A DNA stretch of 64,000 nt from Psychrobium sp051201665 (lineage in GTDB: Bacteria; Pseudomonadota; Gammaproteobacteria; Enterobacterales; Psychrobiaceae): positions 4,154,001 through 4,218,000 of the forward strand of contig NZ_CP179210.1 of the NCBI RefSeq assembly GCF_051201665.1, given 5' to 3'. This document shows, piece by piece, positions 42,344 through 52,051 of the stretch. The position numbers and the translations under genes were made by a program. The notes under the pieces are model-generated. The model searched no databases and had not been told where the DNA came from. It saw nothing but the letters and a program-made list of their open reading frames with translations. Position 1 is the first letter of the stretch, and the number at the start of each line of letters is the position of its first letter.

Positions 42344-44412
42344 TAGGCTGCTTCAATCCCACTGTGACGTAACAACGCATCAACTTTTGGCTCACGGCCC
42401 ATAAAGTTCTTAAATAAAGCCATTGGCTCTTGTGAACCTCCTTGCTCGAGTACGCTTTCTAAGAACGATAATCCAGTTTCACGATTGAAAATACCTTCGT
42501 CTTCAAACCGTGAAAAAGCGTCTGCAGAAAGCACTTCAGCCCATTTATAGCTGTAATAACCCGCGGCATAGCCACCAGCAAAAATATGCGAGAAACCGTG
42601 TTGGAAACGGTTAAAGCTTGGTGGAATAACCACTGAATATTGCTGACGCACTTCATTCAGTACTTCACCAACACGCGCACCTAATTGAGAGTCGAAATTA
42701 AGGTGTAATTTAAAATCAAATAGTGAAAATTCTAACTGGCGAATCATTTGCATCGCACTGTGATAATTACGCGCAGCCAGCAGTTTATCTAACATAGCTT
42801 TTGGCAGCGGCTCACCGGTTTCAAAGTGACCTGAAATAAAGGCTAGTGCCTCTTCTTGCCAACACCAGTTCTCTAAGAACTGACTCGGTAATTCAACCGC
42901 ATCCCAAGGCACACCGCTGATACCTGACACCGCTGAGATATCAATCTTTGTTAGCATGTGATGCAAGCCGTGACCAAATTCATGGAACAAGGTAACCAGC
43001 TCATCATGAGTGAACAATGCCGGTTTATCGCCCACAGGTTTGTTAAAGTTACAGGTTAAGAATGCGACTGGATCTTGCAGTTCACCACTTGCTTTAATGC
43101 GGCGATCTAAACAATCAGCCATCCATGCACCACCACGTTTGTTTTGACGAGCGTATAAATCGAAATAGAAGCCGCCACGATGTTCACCGTTACGATCGCT
43201 AATGTTGTAATACTTCACATCTTTGTGCCAAACATCGACGTCTGTTTGCTCGGTGATGCTTAAACCATATAAACGCGATACCACTTCAAACAAACCAGCA
43301 ACCGCTTTATCTTCAGGGAAGTATGGACGTAGCTCTTCATCGCTAATTGCATAAGTGTGCTGTTTAAGTTTTTCGCCATAATAGGTCATATCCCACACTT
43401 GCAAATCGGTTGCATTGTGATGTTCTTTAGCAAAGGCTCTTAACTCAGCCAAATCACGCTCGGCCTGTGGTTTCGACTTAGCGGCCAAATCTTCAAGAAA
43501 ATCGACAACTTGCTGCGGCTTTTCTGCCATTTTTGTCGCCAGCGACTTATCAGCAAAGCTATCAAAACCTAATAACTGAGCGAGTTCATGACGCAGCGCT
43601 AATGTTTCGTTGATAACGTCACTGTTATCCCATTGATTAGCATTTGGCCCTTGATCTGATGCTCTTGTACTAAATGCTGTGTACATTTCTTCACGAAATT
43701 GTGCATTATCAGCATAAGTTAAAACAGGTAAGTAACTTGGGAAGTCTAACGTAAATAGATAACCGTCTAATTCTTTGTCTTGAGCCATCGCTTTCGCGGC
43801 ATCGATAGCGCTTTGAGGTAAACCAGCCAATTCGTTCTCATCAGTAATGACCTTAGTCCAACCTGCCGTTGCATCTAATACATTGTTGCTAAAATTAGAA
43901 CCCAGTTCTGATAAGCGCTTGCTAATTTCACCGTAACGCTGCTGTTGCTCAGGCTCTAACGCAATACCAGATAGTTTGAAGTCACGTAATGCATCGTTAA
44001 TTACTTTCTGCTGAACGCTAGTCAGTTGTTTGAACTCCGCACTATCAGCGAGTTGTTGATAGGCTTGGTAAAGATCTGCATTTTGGCCAACCCAGGTGCT
44101 GTATTCACTAAGTGCCGGTAAACACGCTTCATAAGCTTGACGTAATTCTTCACTATTTAACACGCCGTTAAGATGACTGACCGGAGAAAAAATACGGTTA
44201 AGCTTATCGTCAGACTCTTCAAGTGGCGTCACTAGACTGTCCCACGTATAAGGCGCGCCTTGTGCAAGCACTTGTTCAATGCTTTCACGACATAATTCAA
44301 TAGCCGCTTTAACGGCGGGTTCTACATGAGCAGGTGTAATTTTGCTAAATGGTGGTAAGCCGGTCATCGTAAATAACGGATTATCTTGTAATTGCTGCGA
44401 CGCATTGCTCAT
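42343..44412 (-). CDS. prlC: Oligopeptidase A (M3 metallopeptidase)
   Basis: 689 aa. The zinc motif FHEFGHGLHH gives His477, Glu478 and His481, with the third ligand Glu in the SGVPWDAVELPSQFLENW segment. N-terminal NPLFTMTGLPPFSKITPAHVEPAV is typical of oligopeptidase A. A cytoplasmic enzyme that trims peptides, including cleaved signal peptides. First gene of a three-gene operon with the Tag-like gene and rsmJ. Confidence 0.96.
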   Translation of the reverse strand: MSNASQQLQDNPLFTMTGLPPFSKITPAHVEPAVKAAIELCRESIEQVLAQGAPYTWDSLVTPLEESDDKLNRIFSPVSHLNGVLNSEELRQAYEACLPALSEYSTWVGQNADLYQAYQQLADSAEFKQLTSVQQKVINDALRDFKLSGIALEPEQQQRYGEISKRLSELGSNFSNNVLDATAGWTKVITDENELAGLPQSAIDAAKAMAQDKELDGYLFTLDFPSYLPVLTYADNAQFREEMYTAFSTRASDQGPNANQWDNSDVINETLALRHELAQLLGFDSFADKSLATKMAEKPQQVVDFLEDLAAKSKPQAERDLAELRAFAKEHHNATDLQVWDMTYYGEKLKQHTYAISDEELRPYFPEDKAVAGLFEVVSRLYGLSITEQTDVDVWHKDVKYYNISDRNGEHRGGFYFDLYARQNKRGGAWMADCLDRRIKASGELQDPVAFLTCNFNKPVGDKPALFTHDELVTLFHEFGHGLHHMLTKIDISAVSGISGVPWDAVELPSQFLENWCWQEEALAFISGHFETGEPLPKAMLDKLLAARNYHSAMQMIRQLEFSLFDFKLHLNFDSQLGARVGEVLNEVRQQYSVVIPPSFNRFQHGFSHIFAGGYAAGYYSYKWAEVLSADAFSRFEDEGIFNRETGLSFLESVLEQGGSQEPMALFKNFMGREPKVDALLRHSGIEAA

Positions 44413-44539
44413 GGTTGAATCCCTAAATTTTGTTAGTGCTAAATAGAATGGGGATTTTTACTTCGTTATTCAAGCCACCGTGTGAAAGAAATACCTAATA
44501 GCCTAGGTCTATCATAGCCATCGGAAACTGCTAACAGTT

Positions 44540-44647
44540 GTTTTAAATAGGTGAATCTGTTGTGCGTAAGAAAAATTAACGAGAACAAGGCAGTAATCGT
44601 TCATTTTAACAAGCTCAAATGTTCAATCATTTAATGCAATTGTTATT
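44540..44647. repeat. Degenerate relic of the 157-bp repeat
   Basis: TTTTAAATAGGTGAATCTG, TTGTGCGTAAGAAAAATTAAC, ATTTTAACAAGCTCAA and CATTTAATGCAATTG follow the order of the 157-bp repeat with a deleted middle. About 108 bp remain. It takes up a third of the 309-bp gap between prlC and gor; the rest holds the gor promoter. Confidence 0.6.
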
Positions 44648-44721
44648 ACTCGTAATAACCAAAAATCTCGTTATACTGAATCCATATTTTATTTTCCATC
44701 GATTAACGATTAGGAATATCC

Positions 44722-46068
44722 ATGATTGAAGAATTTGATTACATCTCTATTGGCGGCGGCAGTGGCGGCATTGCTAGTGCGAACCGCGCCTCTATGCGTG
44801 GCGCTAAATGTGCCATTATTGAAGCCAAAGCTATGGGCGGCACCTGCGTAAACGTTGGCTGTGTTCCTAAGAAAGTGATGTGGTATGCAGGGCATATCGC
44901 CGAAGCACTGACTTACGCACCGGATTATGGATTTGAATTTAAACGCGAAGGCTTTAATTGGTCACAGCTTGTTAAAGAGCGTGAAGCTTATATTGGCCGC
45001 ATTCACGACTCTTACGATCGCGTTTTAGGTAACAACAACGTTACTGTTATCAATGGTTACGCCCGTTTCATTGACAAAAACACCGTCGAAGTTGATGGCA
45101 AGCAATATCGCGCTAAGCACATTACTATTGCTGTTGGTGGCACACCAGTAACGCCTGATATTCCAGGAGCAGAATTTGGTATCGATTCAAACGGTTTCTT
45201 CGAGCTAAAAGAGCAACCTAAGCGCGTTGCCGTTGTTGGTGCAGGCTACATTGCGGTAGAACTTGCAGGTGTAATGCACGCATTAGGTAGCGAAACTCAC
45301 CTATTAGTACGTCGTGACAAGCCATTACGTGCTTTTGACGACATGCTTAGTGATACGCTTGTCGAAATTATGGCGAGCGAAGGTCCTACTCTTCATACGC
45401 AAAGCACACCTAAATCGGTCATCAAAAATGACGATGGGTCATTAACGCTAAATTTAGAAAACGGCGAAAGTATTGATGTTGATTGTTTAGTGTGGGCTAT
45501 TGGCCGCCGCCCGGTAACAGAAAATCTAAACCTAGACGTGACAGGTGTAGCAACTGACGAACGTGGTTACATTCCATCAGACAAATATGAAAACACCAAT
45601 GTCAACGGCATTTACGCCCTTGGCGATGTGTGTGGCAAAGTTGAGTTAACCCCTGTTGCTGTTGCTGCTGGTCGCCATTTAGCTGAACGTCTATTTGGCG
45701 GTCAAGATAACGCCCATTTAGATTACACCGACATTGCAACAGTGGTGTTTAGCCACCCACCAATCGGTACTATAGGCTTAAGTGAAGCCGACGCTATCGC
45801 AGCTCACGGTGAAGAAAACGTTAAAGTATATAACTCGCAATTTACCGCCATGTATAGCGCTGTGACTCAACACCGTCAACCAACACGCATGAAACTTGTA
45901 TGTGCGGGTGATGACGAAAAAGTGGTTGGTCTACATTGTATTGGCTTTAACTGTGACGAAATTATCCAAGGCTTTGCGGTTGCCATTAAGATGGGCGCCA
46001 CCAAAGCTGATTTCGATCGCACAGTAGCTATTCACCCAACATCGGGTGAAGAATTTTGTACTCTTTAG
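44722..46068 (+). CDS. gor: Glutathione-disulfide reductase
   Basis: 448 aa flavoprotein. The FAD motif is SIGGGSGGIASANRA, the redox disulfide GGTCVNVGCVPKK (Cys42, Cys47), the NADPH motif VVGAGYIAVELAGV with downstream arginines LLVRRDKPLRAFD, and the catalytic His lies in AIHPTSGEEF. It reduces GSSG with NADPH. AGGAATATCC precedes the ATG. Confidence 0.96.
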   Translation: MIEEFDYISIGGGSGGIASANRASMRGAKCAIIEAKAMGGTCVNVGCVPKKVMWYAGHIAEALTYAPDYGFEFKREGFNWSQLVKEREAYIGRIHDSYDRVLGNNNVTVINGYARFIDKNTVEVDGKQYRAKHITIAVGGTPVTPDIPGAEFGIDSNGFFELKEQPKRVAVVGAGYIAVELAGVMHALGSETHLLVRRDKPLRAFDDMLSDTLVEIMASEGPTLHTQSTPKSVIKNDDGSLTLNLENGESIDVDCLVWAIGRRPVTENLNLDVTGVATDERGYIPSDKYENTNVNGIYALGDVCGKVELTPVAVAAGRHLAERLFGGQDNAHLDYTDIATVVFSHPPIGTIGLSEADAIAAHGEENVKVYNSQFTAMYSAVTQHRQPTRMKLVCAGDDEKVVGLHCIGFNCDEIIQGFAVAIKMGATKADFDRTVAIHPTSGEEFCTL

Positions 46069-46160
46069 ATCGGACTCTGGAAAACTAAAACTATAGATTT
46101 GTATTCTCTGGAAAACCATATTAATCTGAGTATTAATTATTGATTAGATGCTATTTTAGT

Positions 46161-46640
46161 ATGGTTTTTATTATTCAATCAGATGACCTTCAGATCGATA
46201 GTAAATGTATCTTTAGTCTGAATCATCAGCCAAAAATTCGATTAAAAGGCTTTCCAACTTTTTATTCAAAACAAGGTAAATACATCTATCCTGTTAATTT
46301 ATGGATGAACTACCTAATTAATCTCAAAAAATCTAAAAATATAAATTCGAATGTTAGATCAATTAAACGATACTGGAATTTTTTAGAAGAGAATAACTTT
46401 TCTTGGGATGTGTTCCCCACAGATAAACTTTTAAAGCCTACATATCGTTTTAGAAACGATAATTTACTCGCCAGTATAAAACGTGGAGAAATAGAAGCCT
46501 CAACAGCTTCACTATATATGTTACACGTGATTAAATTTTATGAGTGGGCAGGACATGAACAACTAATAAAATTTGACAAATTATCTAAACCTTTCGATTA
46601 CGAGTATCTGAAAATTAGTAATCAAGGGGGGGAATTCTAA
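46161..46640 (+). pseudogene. N-terminal fragment of a tyrosine recombinase (mobile-element remnant)
   Basis: About 159 codons. The visible part matches the N-terminal SAM-like/core-binding region of site-specific integrases: YPVNLWMNYLINLKKSKNINSNVRSIKRYWNFLEENNFSWD and ASTASLYMLHVIKFYEWAG. The catalytic half (Arg...His-x-x-Arg...Tyr) is absent: the frame ends after a G7 run (AGGGGGGGAATTC), and no catalytic segment is found in any frame before the next gene. AT-rich base use differs from the neighbours. Confidence 0.65.
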
Positions 46641-46651
46641 AAAAAGAAACA

Positions 46652-46996
46652 ATGAGAATTTCCCCTGAGCGTAAGTTGTCTGTAAAGGCAGTTGAAGATG
46701 AAGCTAATTGTGGGGATGGTACTGCTTACTATTACAAAGATGTAATTCAAGATATTAAAAAGCACATTACCGATCAAAAAAGGTCATCAGACAATGTATC
46801 AAAACTTGACCAGAATAGTTTACGCTCACGATTAAAGAAAGAATCAAAATTGAAGGATAAGTATAGAGCTGAAATTAAAAGTCTCAAAATGCAATTATCG
46901 TTTTTAGCAGCTCAAAATAACGAATTTGCAATATCTATTCAGCAATATAAGCAAAGAATATTAGAGTTAGAAAATAATATAAAGACTATAAAGTAA
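46652..46996 (+). CDS. TnpC-like / DUF6262-like coiled-coil accessory protein
   Basis: 114 aa. A short HTH-like start (KLSVKAVEDEANCGDGTAYYYKD) is followed by a long charged coiled coil (LRSRLKKESKLKDKYRAEIKSLKMQLSFLAAQNNEF, ILELENNIKTI). This is the layout of the small TnpC-type partner of paired tyrosine recombinases in Tn554-like elements. It lies 12 bp after the truncated recombinase. The element seems to have lost its catalytic genes by internal deletion. The family call is by pattern only. Confidence 0.5.
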   Translation: MRISPERKLSVKAVEDEANCGDGTAYYYKDVIQDIKKHITDQKRSSDNVSKLDQNSLRSRLKKESKLKDKYRAEIKSLKMQLSFLAAQNNEFAISIQQYKQRILELENNIKTIK

Positions 46997-47132
46997 ATTG
47001 TAATAGCTCAAATATAACCTAACAGACACCGCTATCAAACGAATAGCTGTCAGATCAAGTCTGAGTTATTACACTTGATTCGAGCTTAAATTCAATCGCT
47101 ACCGTAAAAGTTATCGCAGTATTCGAATAGAA

Positions 47133-48154
47133 TTAAAGATCAAATTGGGGCGCGGTAGGCTGGTCACCACCACGAGTTACGTAGTAAATAGATTCACCAC
47201 TGGCAATATTTTCAAATGAACGTACCGAGCCAATTGGTGTAGTGAAGTTATCGCCTTCACTTAGCTCAATTTTTTCGCCGTCAACAACCAGCTTAATTGC
47301 TCCTTGGTGAACAAAAATAACTTCCTCTTCAGCGCGTTTATGAGCAGGTACGCTAGCACCACTTTGTAATTTCAAACCTCGAACAACAAAACCGTGTTTC
47401 CAACCAAGTTTCGACGTAGAAATACCTTCCGCCGGGCTGTCACCTCCCACTAAAGAAACTTCTTGCACGCCTTCAAATTGTGCCAACACAGTATCTTGCC
47501 CCCAATCGAAATCGCTAATGCGGATCACAATTGATTCTAACGCTTCGCTAGAGATTACTCGGTGCTCGTCAATTTGGGCTTGTGATGTCACAGGCATTGG
47601 ATTTTTATCCTTAGACACTTCTTCCCCTTGTATTGTATCTACTAAGGAACCATCTTCCATCAGAATTAAACCAAACTCTTTTGCCATATCGAAAACTTTC
47701 GGCGCCCACAAGACACGGCCAGGATCATCGCCACCTAGCACAGCATGCAAATAACCTAAGTTATCTCTATCTCCTTCAGTTACACCTTCTACACATTCAA
47801 AGCCGCGGAAAACATCCATCGGAATAGAAATGATATCACCGTGCTCTAGTGTAACGCGGCCATCGTCTGCATTAACCCCAGAAATGAAATCCCATTTTCC
47901 CGTGTGAACGACAAAGACTTCTTCGGTTAAATGGCTATGCTGTGAGTTAAGACATCCGGCAGGTTGACGAGCACCACCAATATTAAAACCATGCGCAATG
48001 CTAATATGTACATGTTGATCTGGGTTTTCTGCAACCCGGGCCCAATTACTGTAAAGTTTTCTTTCTTGTCTGAGCCCGGGCTACGGGTATCAATAAATGC
48101 ATTGGTACATGGTTTTAAATCTTGATATCTAACGGCTCTATTTTCTAATGACAT
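47133..48154 (-). pseudogene. Two-domain cupin protein, frameshifted
   Basis: The start MSLENRAVRYQDLKPCTNAF has GAGGAAAATCAT before it. The frame is correct to FTVIGPG near 48040 and then continues in another frame: VAENPDQHVHISIAHGFN, QHSHLTEEVFVVHTGKWDF (first cupin, metal-type His and Glu), LEHGDIISIPMDVFRGFECV, and at the end a second cupin (VPAHKRAEEEVIFVHQGAIKLVVDGE, LSEGDNFTTP). The break lies in the G/C run GGGCCCGGG; one more G restores the frame, giving about 340 aa. Cupins of this kind are dioxygenases, isomerases or binding proteins. First cupin-SDR unit of the catabolic island. A homopolymer sequencing error is possible. Confidence 0.8.
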
Positions 48155-48192
48155 ATGATTTTCCTCGTGTAAGTCTATTATATTTTTATCTG

Positions 48193-48936
48193 TTATTGGG
48201 CTGTCCAACCACCGTCTACCTTGATGCAAGTACCAGTAACCATCGCAGAAAGGTCACTTAACAAGAACAGGCAGGCATTAGCGACGTCGTCGGTTGTTGC
48301 AAGTTTTTTCATTGGGATCCTGTCAAAGACGAATGATTTGAAAGCTTCATCTTGAAACATAGGTTCGGTAAGTGGTGTTAGTACAAACGTAGGTGCCACT
48401 GAATTGACGCGAATTCCCTGAGGTGCAAGTTCAACACCCATTGCCTTACTTAAGCCTTCAACACCGTGTTTGGACATACAATATAGAGTTCGTCCCGGTG
48501 AGCCTACATAGGCCATTTGTGAAGACATATTAACAATAGAGCCTCCACCAGCGTTGAGCATAGGTGTTAATGCCGCTTTTGCTGTGCGATACAAACTCTT
48601 TAGATTGAGATCGATAACTGCATCCAAATCTTCATCAGCTTGCTCCAGCATCGATGCCACACGATTGGTACCTACGTTATTAATTAGGCCATGTAGCTGA
48701 GGCAAAGCTTTGACTTTATCTGTAAAACTCACCGCTGATACGTCTTCTACCCACACTTCAATCTGCTCAGGAGCTTCTTGTTGCAATAATTCCAAATCCG
48801 ATTGAGTACGTGCCACAGCAATTACTTTTGCACCACATTTGGCGGCCATTAATGCGCAGGCTCTACCGATACCTTTACTAGCTCCCGTAATAAGCACCGT
48901 TTTTTCTTTTAAAAGCGTTTCATTAAAACCGAACAT
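48193..48936 (-). CDS. Short-chain dehydrogenase/reductase
   Basis: 247 aa classical SDR. The cofactor motif is TGASKGIG (residues 17-24), NNVG follows at 86-89, and the catalytic set is Asn111, Ser139, Tyr152 and Lys156 (YCMSK). The NAD/NADP choice is unclear (VARTQSD after strand 2 suggests NADP). It probably oxidises or reduces a hydroxyl of the island's substrate. SDR HpsO accompanies HpsN in sulfopropanediol degradation, and this gene is divergent from an hpsN-like gene, so it may play that role. Thirty-eight bp upstream of the cupin gene in one operon. Confidence 0.92.
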   Translation of the reverse strand: MFGFNETLLKEKTVLITGASKGIGRACALMAAKCGAKVIAVARTQSDLELLQQEAPEQIEVWVEDVSAVSFTDKVKALPQLHGLINNVGTNRVASMLEQADEDLDAVIDLNLKSLYRTAKAALTPMLNAGGGSIVNMSSQMAYVGSPGRTLYCMSKHGVEGLSKAMGVELAPQGIRVNSVAPTFVLTPLTEPMFQDEAFKSFVFDRIPMKKLATTDDVANACLFLLSDLSAMVTGTCIKVDGGWTAQ

Positions 48937-48953
48937 AATTCACCCTAAGTTTA

Positions 48954-48973
48954 TTTTGCATTCGAAGTCATTA
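48954..48973. promoter_or_regulatory. Imperfect copy of the island operator, SDR/hpsN divergent promoter
   Basis: TTTTGCATTCGAAGTCATTA matches the 20-bp palindrome at 59121-59140 at 16 of 20 positions, with the whole right half-site core GAAGTCA kept. It lies between the divergent SDR (start 48936) and hpsN-like (start 49049) genes, where one repressor could control both. Confidence 0.6.
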
Positions 48974-49048
48974 TTAAGTACGATGAATTTACAATCAAGA
49001 GAATATTGTTATTTTAGATCAATAAAACTACAAAAATTGGAGCGAAAA

Positions 49049-50323
49049 ATGATCAAGTACCTCAAGAAAGGCCCCACGCATGAAGAAAAAGCCAAATCTA
49101 ACAAAAAGGTTCAATCCATCGTTGAAGGGATCATTGCAGATATCGACAAAAATGGTGACCAAGCAGTAAAAAATTACTCAGAAAGCTTCGACAAATGGAC
49201 TCCGGAGTCATTTAGACTTTCAAAAGAAGAAATTGCTGCTTGTTATAAAGAAATTAGTGAACAAACGATCGAAGATATTAGATGGGCACAAACCCAAGTT
49301 CGAAACTTCGCACAAATTCAGCGTGATTCAATGAAAGACGTTGAAGTTGAAACAATTCCAGGCGTTACATTGGGTCACAAGCACATTGCAATGGAATCTG
49401 TGGGCTGTTACGTTCCAGGTGGTAAATATCCATTAGTAGCCTCTGCACACATGAGTGTTGTAACAGCAAAAGTAGCTGGCGTAAAACGGGTTATCGCCTG
49501 TGCTCCTCCGTTTGACGGCAAACCTTCCCCAGCGATTGTTGTAGCAATGGATATGGCTGGTGCCGACGAAATATACTGTTTTGGTGGTGTTCAAGCAGTA
49601 GCAGCAATGGCAATTGGGACAGAAACTATAGCACCAGTAGACATGATTGTTGGGCCCGGTAACGCATTTGTTGCTGAAGCTAAGCGCCAATTATTCGGTC
49701 GTGTTGGTATAGACTTATTTGCAGGTCCAACTGAAACACTAGTTATTGCCGATGAGTCAGTAGACGGTGAGTTATGTGCCGCTGACTTACTGGGTCAAGC
49801 TGAGCATGGTATAAACTCGCCAGCAGTGTTACTAACAAACAGCGAAAAACTAGCTAAAGACACGATTGCAGAAGTTGAGCGTCAACTAACTGTTTTACCT
49901 ACTGCCGATGTAGCAGGTCAAGCCTGGCGAGACTTTGGCGAAGTTATCGTCTGTGACAATTACGCAGAAATGTTAGATGTTGCCAATGAGCTAGCTTTCG
50001 AGCACGTACAAGTCATGACGGAAAACATAGACTACTTTAAAGACAACATGCAAAACTTCGGCGCTCTATTCTTAGGTCCCGAAACGAATGTATCTTACGG
50101 CGATAAATGTATTGGTACGAACCATACCCTTCCAACTAAAAAAGCAGCGCGTTATACTGGTGGGCTTTGGGTAGGTAAGTTCATTAAAACCTGTACTTTC
50201 CAAAAGGTTACTGAGGAAGCTTCTGTCGTTGTTGGCAACTACTGTTCTCGCTTATGTGCGGTTGAAGGTTTTGCCGGCCACAAAGAGCAAGCAGATATCC
50301 GCTTGAGAAGGTACGATAAATAG
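49049..50323 (+). CDS. hpsN: HpsN-type dehydrogenase (sulfopropanediol 3-dehydrogenase-like, HisD family)
   Basis: 424 aa NAD-dependent zinc enzyme of the histidinol dehydrogenase family. The metal ligands are in place: Gln250, His253 (LGQAEHG), Asp352 (SYGDK) and His411 (FAGHKEQAD). AFEHVQV holds the catalytic Glu-His pair. Segments FDKWTPESFRLS, IPGVTLGHKHIAMESVGCYVPGGKYPLVASAHMS and TLPTKKAARYTGGLWVGKFIKTCTFQKV resemble HpsN, which oxidises (R)-dihydroxypropanesulfonate to sulfolactate. It is not the biosynthetic HisD, as no his genes are near. No sulfolactate-cleaving gene is seen, so the true substrate is open. GGAG eight bases before ATG 49049 sets the start; the longer reading from 48839 overlaps the SDR gene. 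Confidence 0.8.
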   Translation: MIKYLKKGPTHEEKAKSNKKVQSIVEGIIADIDKNGDQAVKNYSESFDKWTPESFRLSKEEIAACYKEISEQTIEDIRWAQTQVRNFAQIQRDSMKDVEVETIPGVTLGHKHIAMESVGCYVPGGKYPLVASAHMSVVTAKVAGVKRVIACAPPFDGKPSPAIVVAMDMAGADEIYCFGGVQAVAAMAIGTETIAPVDMIVGPGNAFVAEAKRQLFGRVGIDLFAGPTETLVIADESVDGELCAADLLGQAEHGINSPAVLLTNSEKLAKDTIAEVERQLTVLPTADVAGQAWRDFGEVIVCDNYAEMLDVANELAFEHVQVMTENIDYFKDNMQNFGALFLGPETNVSYGDKCIGTNHTLPTKKAARYTGGLWVGKFIKTCTFQKVTEEASVVVGNYCSRLCAVEGFAGHKEQADIRLRRYDK

Positions 50324-50334
50324 AGAAATTTGCA

Positions 50335-51354
50335 TTGGATAAGAAAAAACGTGTTACCTCTTATGACGTCGCAGAAACAGCTGGAGTCTCTCAGTCAGCA
50401 GTTTCTCGGGTCTTTTTAAAAGGGCGAAGTGTCTCTAAAAAAACTAGAGACAAAGTATTAACAACCGCCAAAGAGCTGGGATATAAACCCAATGCGATTG
50501 CACGCATGCTAATTACCAAGCGTTCAGGAATGGTTGCCGTTATCCTATCCTCTCGTGCAAATCTCAATTTTCCTGAGGTATTATCTATGTTAAACAAAAA
50601 ACTGTCTGAAAAAGACGAACGAGTACTTTTGTTTAATTTAGATGATTCCGAAGGATTGGACGAAATTTTAGAGCAAATTTGGACCTTCCGAGTCGACGGA
50701 GTTATTGCATTAGCAGCCCATTTCGACAACGAAAGTATTGAACAATTTAAAGATCACAACATCCCTGTTGTTTTATTTAATCGCGTGGTTCCAAGCCAAA
50801 CTGCAAGTTCAGTTTGCGTTAATCACCAACAGGGAATTCTGCAATTAATTACGCTACTTCACGAACATCAACATCGCGATTACCTAATAGTGGGTGGTTA
50901 TCAAGCATCCGATGTTGCACAAGAGCGCTTAGCCTGTGCAATAAACGCATTATCATCATACGGTCATAACAATGTATCTGTATTACACGGTGATTACAGC
51001 TATCAATCGGGCCGTGATGCTTTCGCCCAGTGGATGCAAGACAACCCCGCTCCTACAGCCATAATATGTAGTAACGATACAATGGCAATCGGTGTAATTG
51101 ACGAAGCGCGTAGCAATTGGAACCTCAGAGTACCAGAAGATCTGTCAGTAGTTGGCTTCGACGGCGTTGCAGCTGTTGCTTGGCACAGTTACCAATTAAC
51201 GACTATCAAACAGCCACTTGAACAAATGACAAAAGCGGCAGTAGAGATACTTCTAGAACAGATCGAGTCACCTGACGATCCAGCGCAGCTAAGAGTGTGG
51301 TCCGGCTCCTTATTAGAAGGAAAAACCGTTGGTCCGGCAAAAAAAGACAAATAA
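50335..51354 (+). CDS. LacI-family transcriptional regulator
   Basis: 339 aa. N-terminal helix-turn-helix and hinge (SYDVAETAGVSQSAVSRVFLKGRSVSKKTRDKV, then PNAIARMLITKRS), followed by a periplasmic-binding-protein-like ligand domain ending VPEDLSVVGFDGVAAVAWHSYQLTTIKQP. The start is a TTG at 50335, 11 bp after hpsN. It is the only regulator in the island and probably binds the GAAGTC-type palindromes upstream of the SDR/hpsN, symporter and TonB genes. The inducer is unknown. Confidence 0.93.
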   Translation: MDKKKRVTSYDVAETAGVSQSAVSRVFLKGRSVSKKTRDKVLTTAKELGYKPNAIARMLITKRSGMVAVILSSRANLNFPEVLSMLNKKLSEKDERVLLFNLDDSEGLDEILEQIWTFRVDGVIALAAHFDNESIEQFKDHNIPVVLFNRVVPSQTASSVCVNHQQGILQLITLLHEHQHRDYLIVGGYQASDVAQERLACAINALSSYGHNNVSVLHGDYSYQSGRDAFAQWMQDNPAPTAIICSNDTMAIGVIDEARSNWNLRVPEDLSVVGFDGVAAVAWHSYQLTTIKQPLEQMTKAAVEILLEQIESPDDPAQLRVWSGSLLEGKTVGPAKKDK

Positions 51355-52051
51355 ACCGATATTAGTTTTTCTCCCTGGTACGCTTTGCACTAAGGATGTA
51401 TTCACGCCATTTTTGAGTAGTGAAGACTATCAAAGCATCACTATTAATTTAACTATTGAGAGTTCGCTGTCACAAACAACAAAACTCATCAAGCAAAAAG
51501 TTGGTCAACAACCTGTAATATTAGTTGGATTTTCGATGGGGGGAATGATCGCCTTCGATTTTATCCGTACCTACCCTCACCTTGTTGCAGGACTGTGCTT
51601 ATTGAATAGTAATTGTCATGCCGACCTTCCGGGACGCAAACAAGCAAGAGACCTCCATCTCGCAAAAGCTAAAAATTACGGACTAGAATCTGTTTTTAGA
51701 GAACATTATCTCGCCAATTATTTTAGCGATATCAATGGTCCCAATGCCGAGATGGTTGTTAACATGGCTAACCAACTTGGTGTTGAGGTTTTTGAATCTC
51801 AGTTATCAATCTTGGCCAGTCGACCTGATTCGATGGAAGGTTTGTCAAAATTAGACTGCCCAACACTGATAATTGGTAGCCAAGATGACATTCTGTGTCC
51901 GCCACTACACCAAATTTTTATGGCAGGAATAGCCAAATGCTCTGAGTTACACATACTCAACAACGCAGGACATTTCGCCTTACTAGAACAGCCACAACAA
52001 ATTAAAGCCATCATCAAAAAATGGCTGGAGCAAACTCATGAGTCAGTTTAA
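51329..52051 (+). CDS. Alpha/beta hydrolase
   Basis: 240 aa. Oxyanion segment FLPGTLCTKDVF, nucleophile Ser69 in VGFSMGGMI, acid Asp in IGSQDDILCP and the catalytic His in NNAGHFALLEQP. Esterase, lactonase or C-C hydrolase activity is possible. The start is a TTG at 51329 inside the end of the LacI gene, with AAGGAAAAACCG before it. Overlaps the aldolase gene by 14 bp at its other end, so hpsN-LacI-hydrolase-aldolase is one tightly packed operon. Confidence 0.9.
   Translation: MVRQKKTNKPILVFLPGTLCTKDVFTPFLSSEDYQSITINLTIESSLSQTTKLIKQKVGQQPVILVGFSMGGMIAFDFIRTYPHLVAGLCLLNSNCHADLPGRKQARDLHLAKAKNYGLESVFREHYLANYFSDINGPNAEMVVNMANQLGVEVFESQLSILASRPDSMEGLSKLDCPTLIIGSQDDILCPPLHQIFMAGIAKCSELHILNNAGHFALLEQPQQIKAIIKKWLEQTHESV

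Noticed and set aside
46620..46660. Simple homopolymer error joining the two integrase-remnant genes
   Set aside because: Shifting the frame at the G7 run soon meets a stop (after NSKKRNNENFP) and does not recover a recombinase catalytic domain.
49049..50323. Histidine-biosynthesis hisD
   Set aside because: Metal ligands are shared, but the sequence character and neighbours (SDR, LacI, aldolase) fit catabolic HpsN-type enzymes and no his genes are present.
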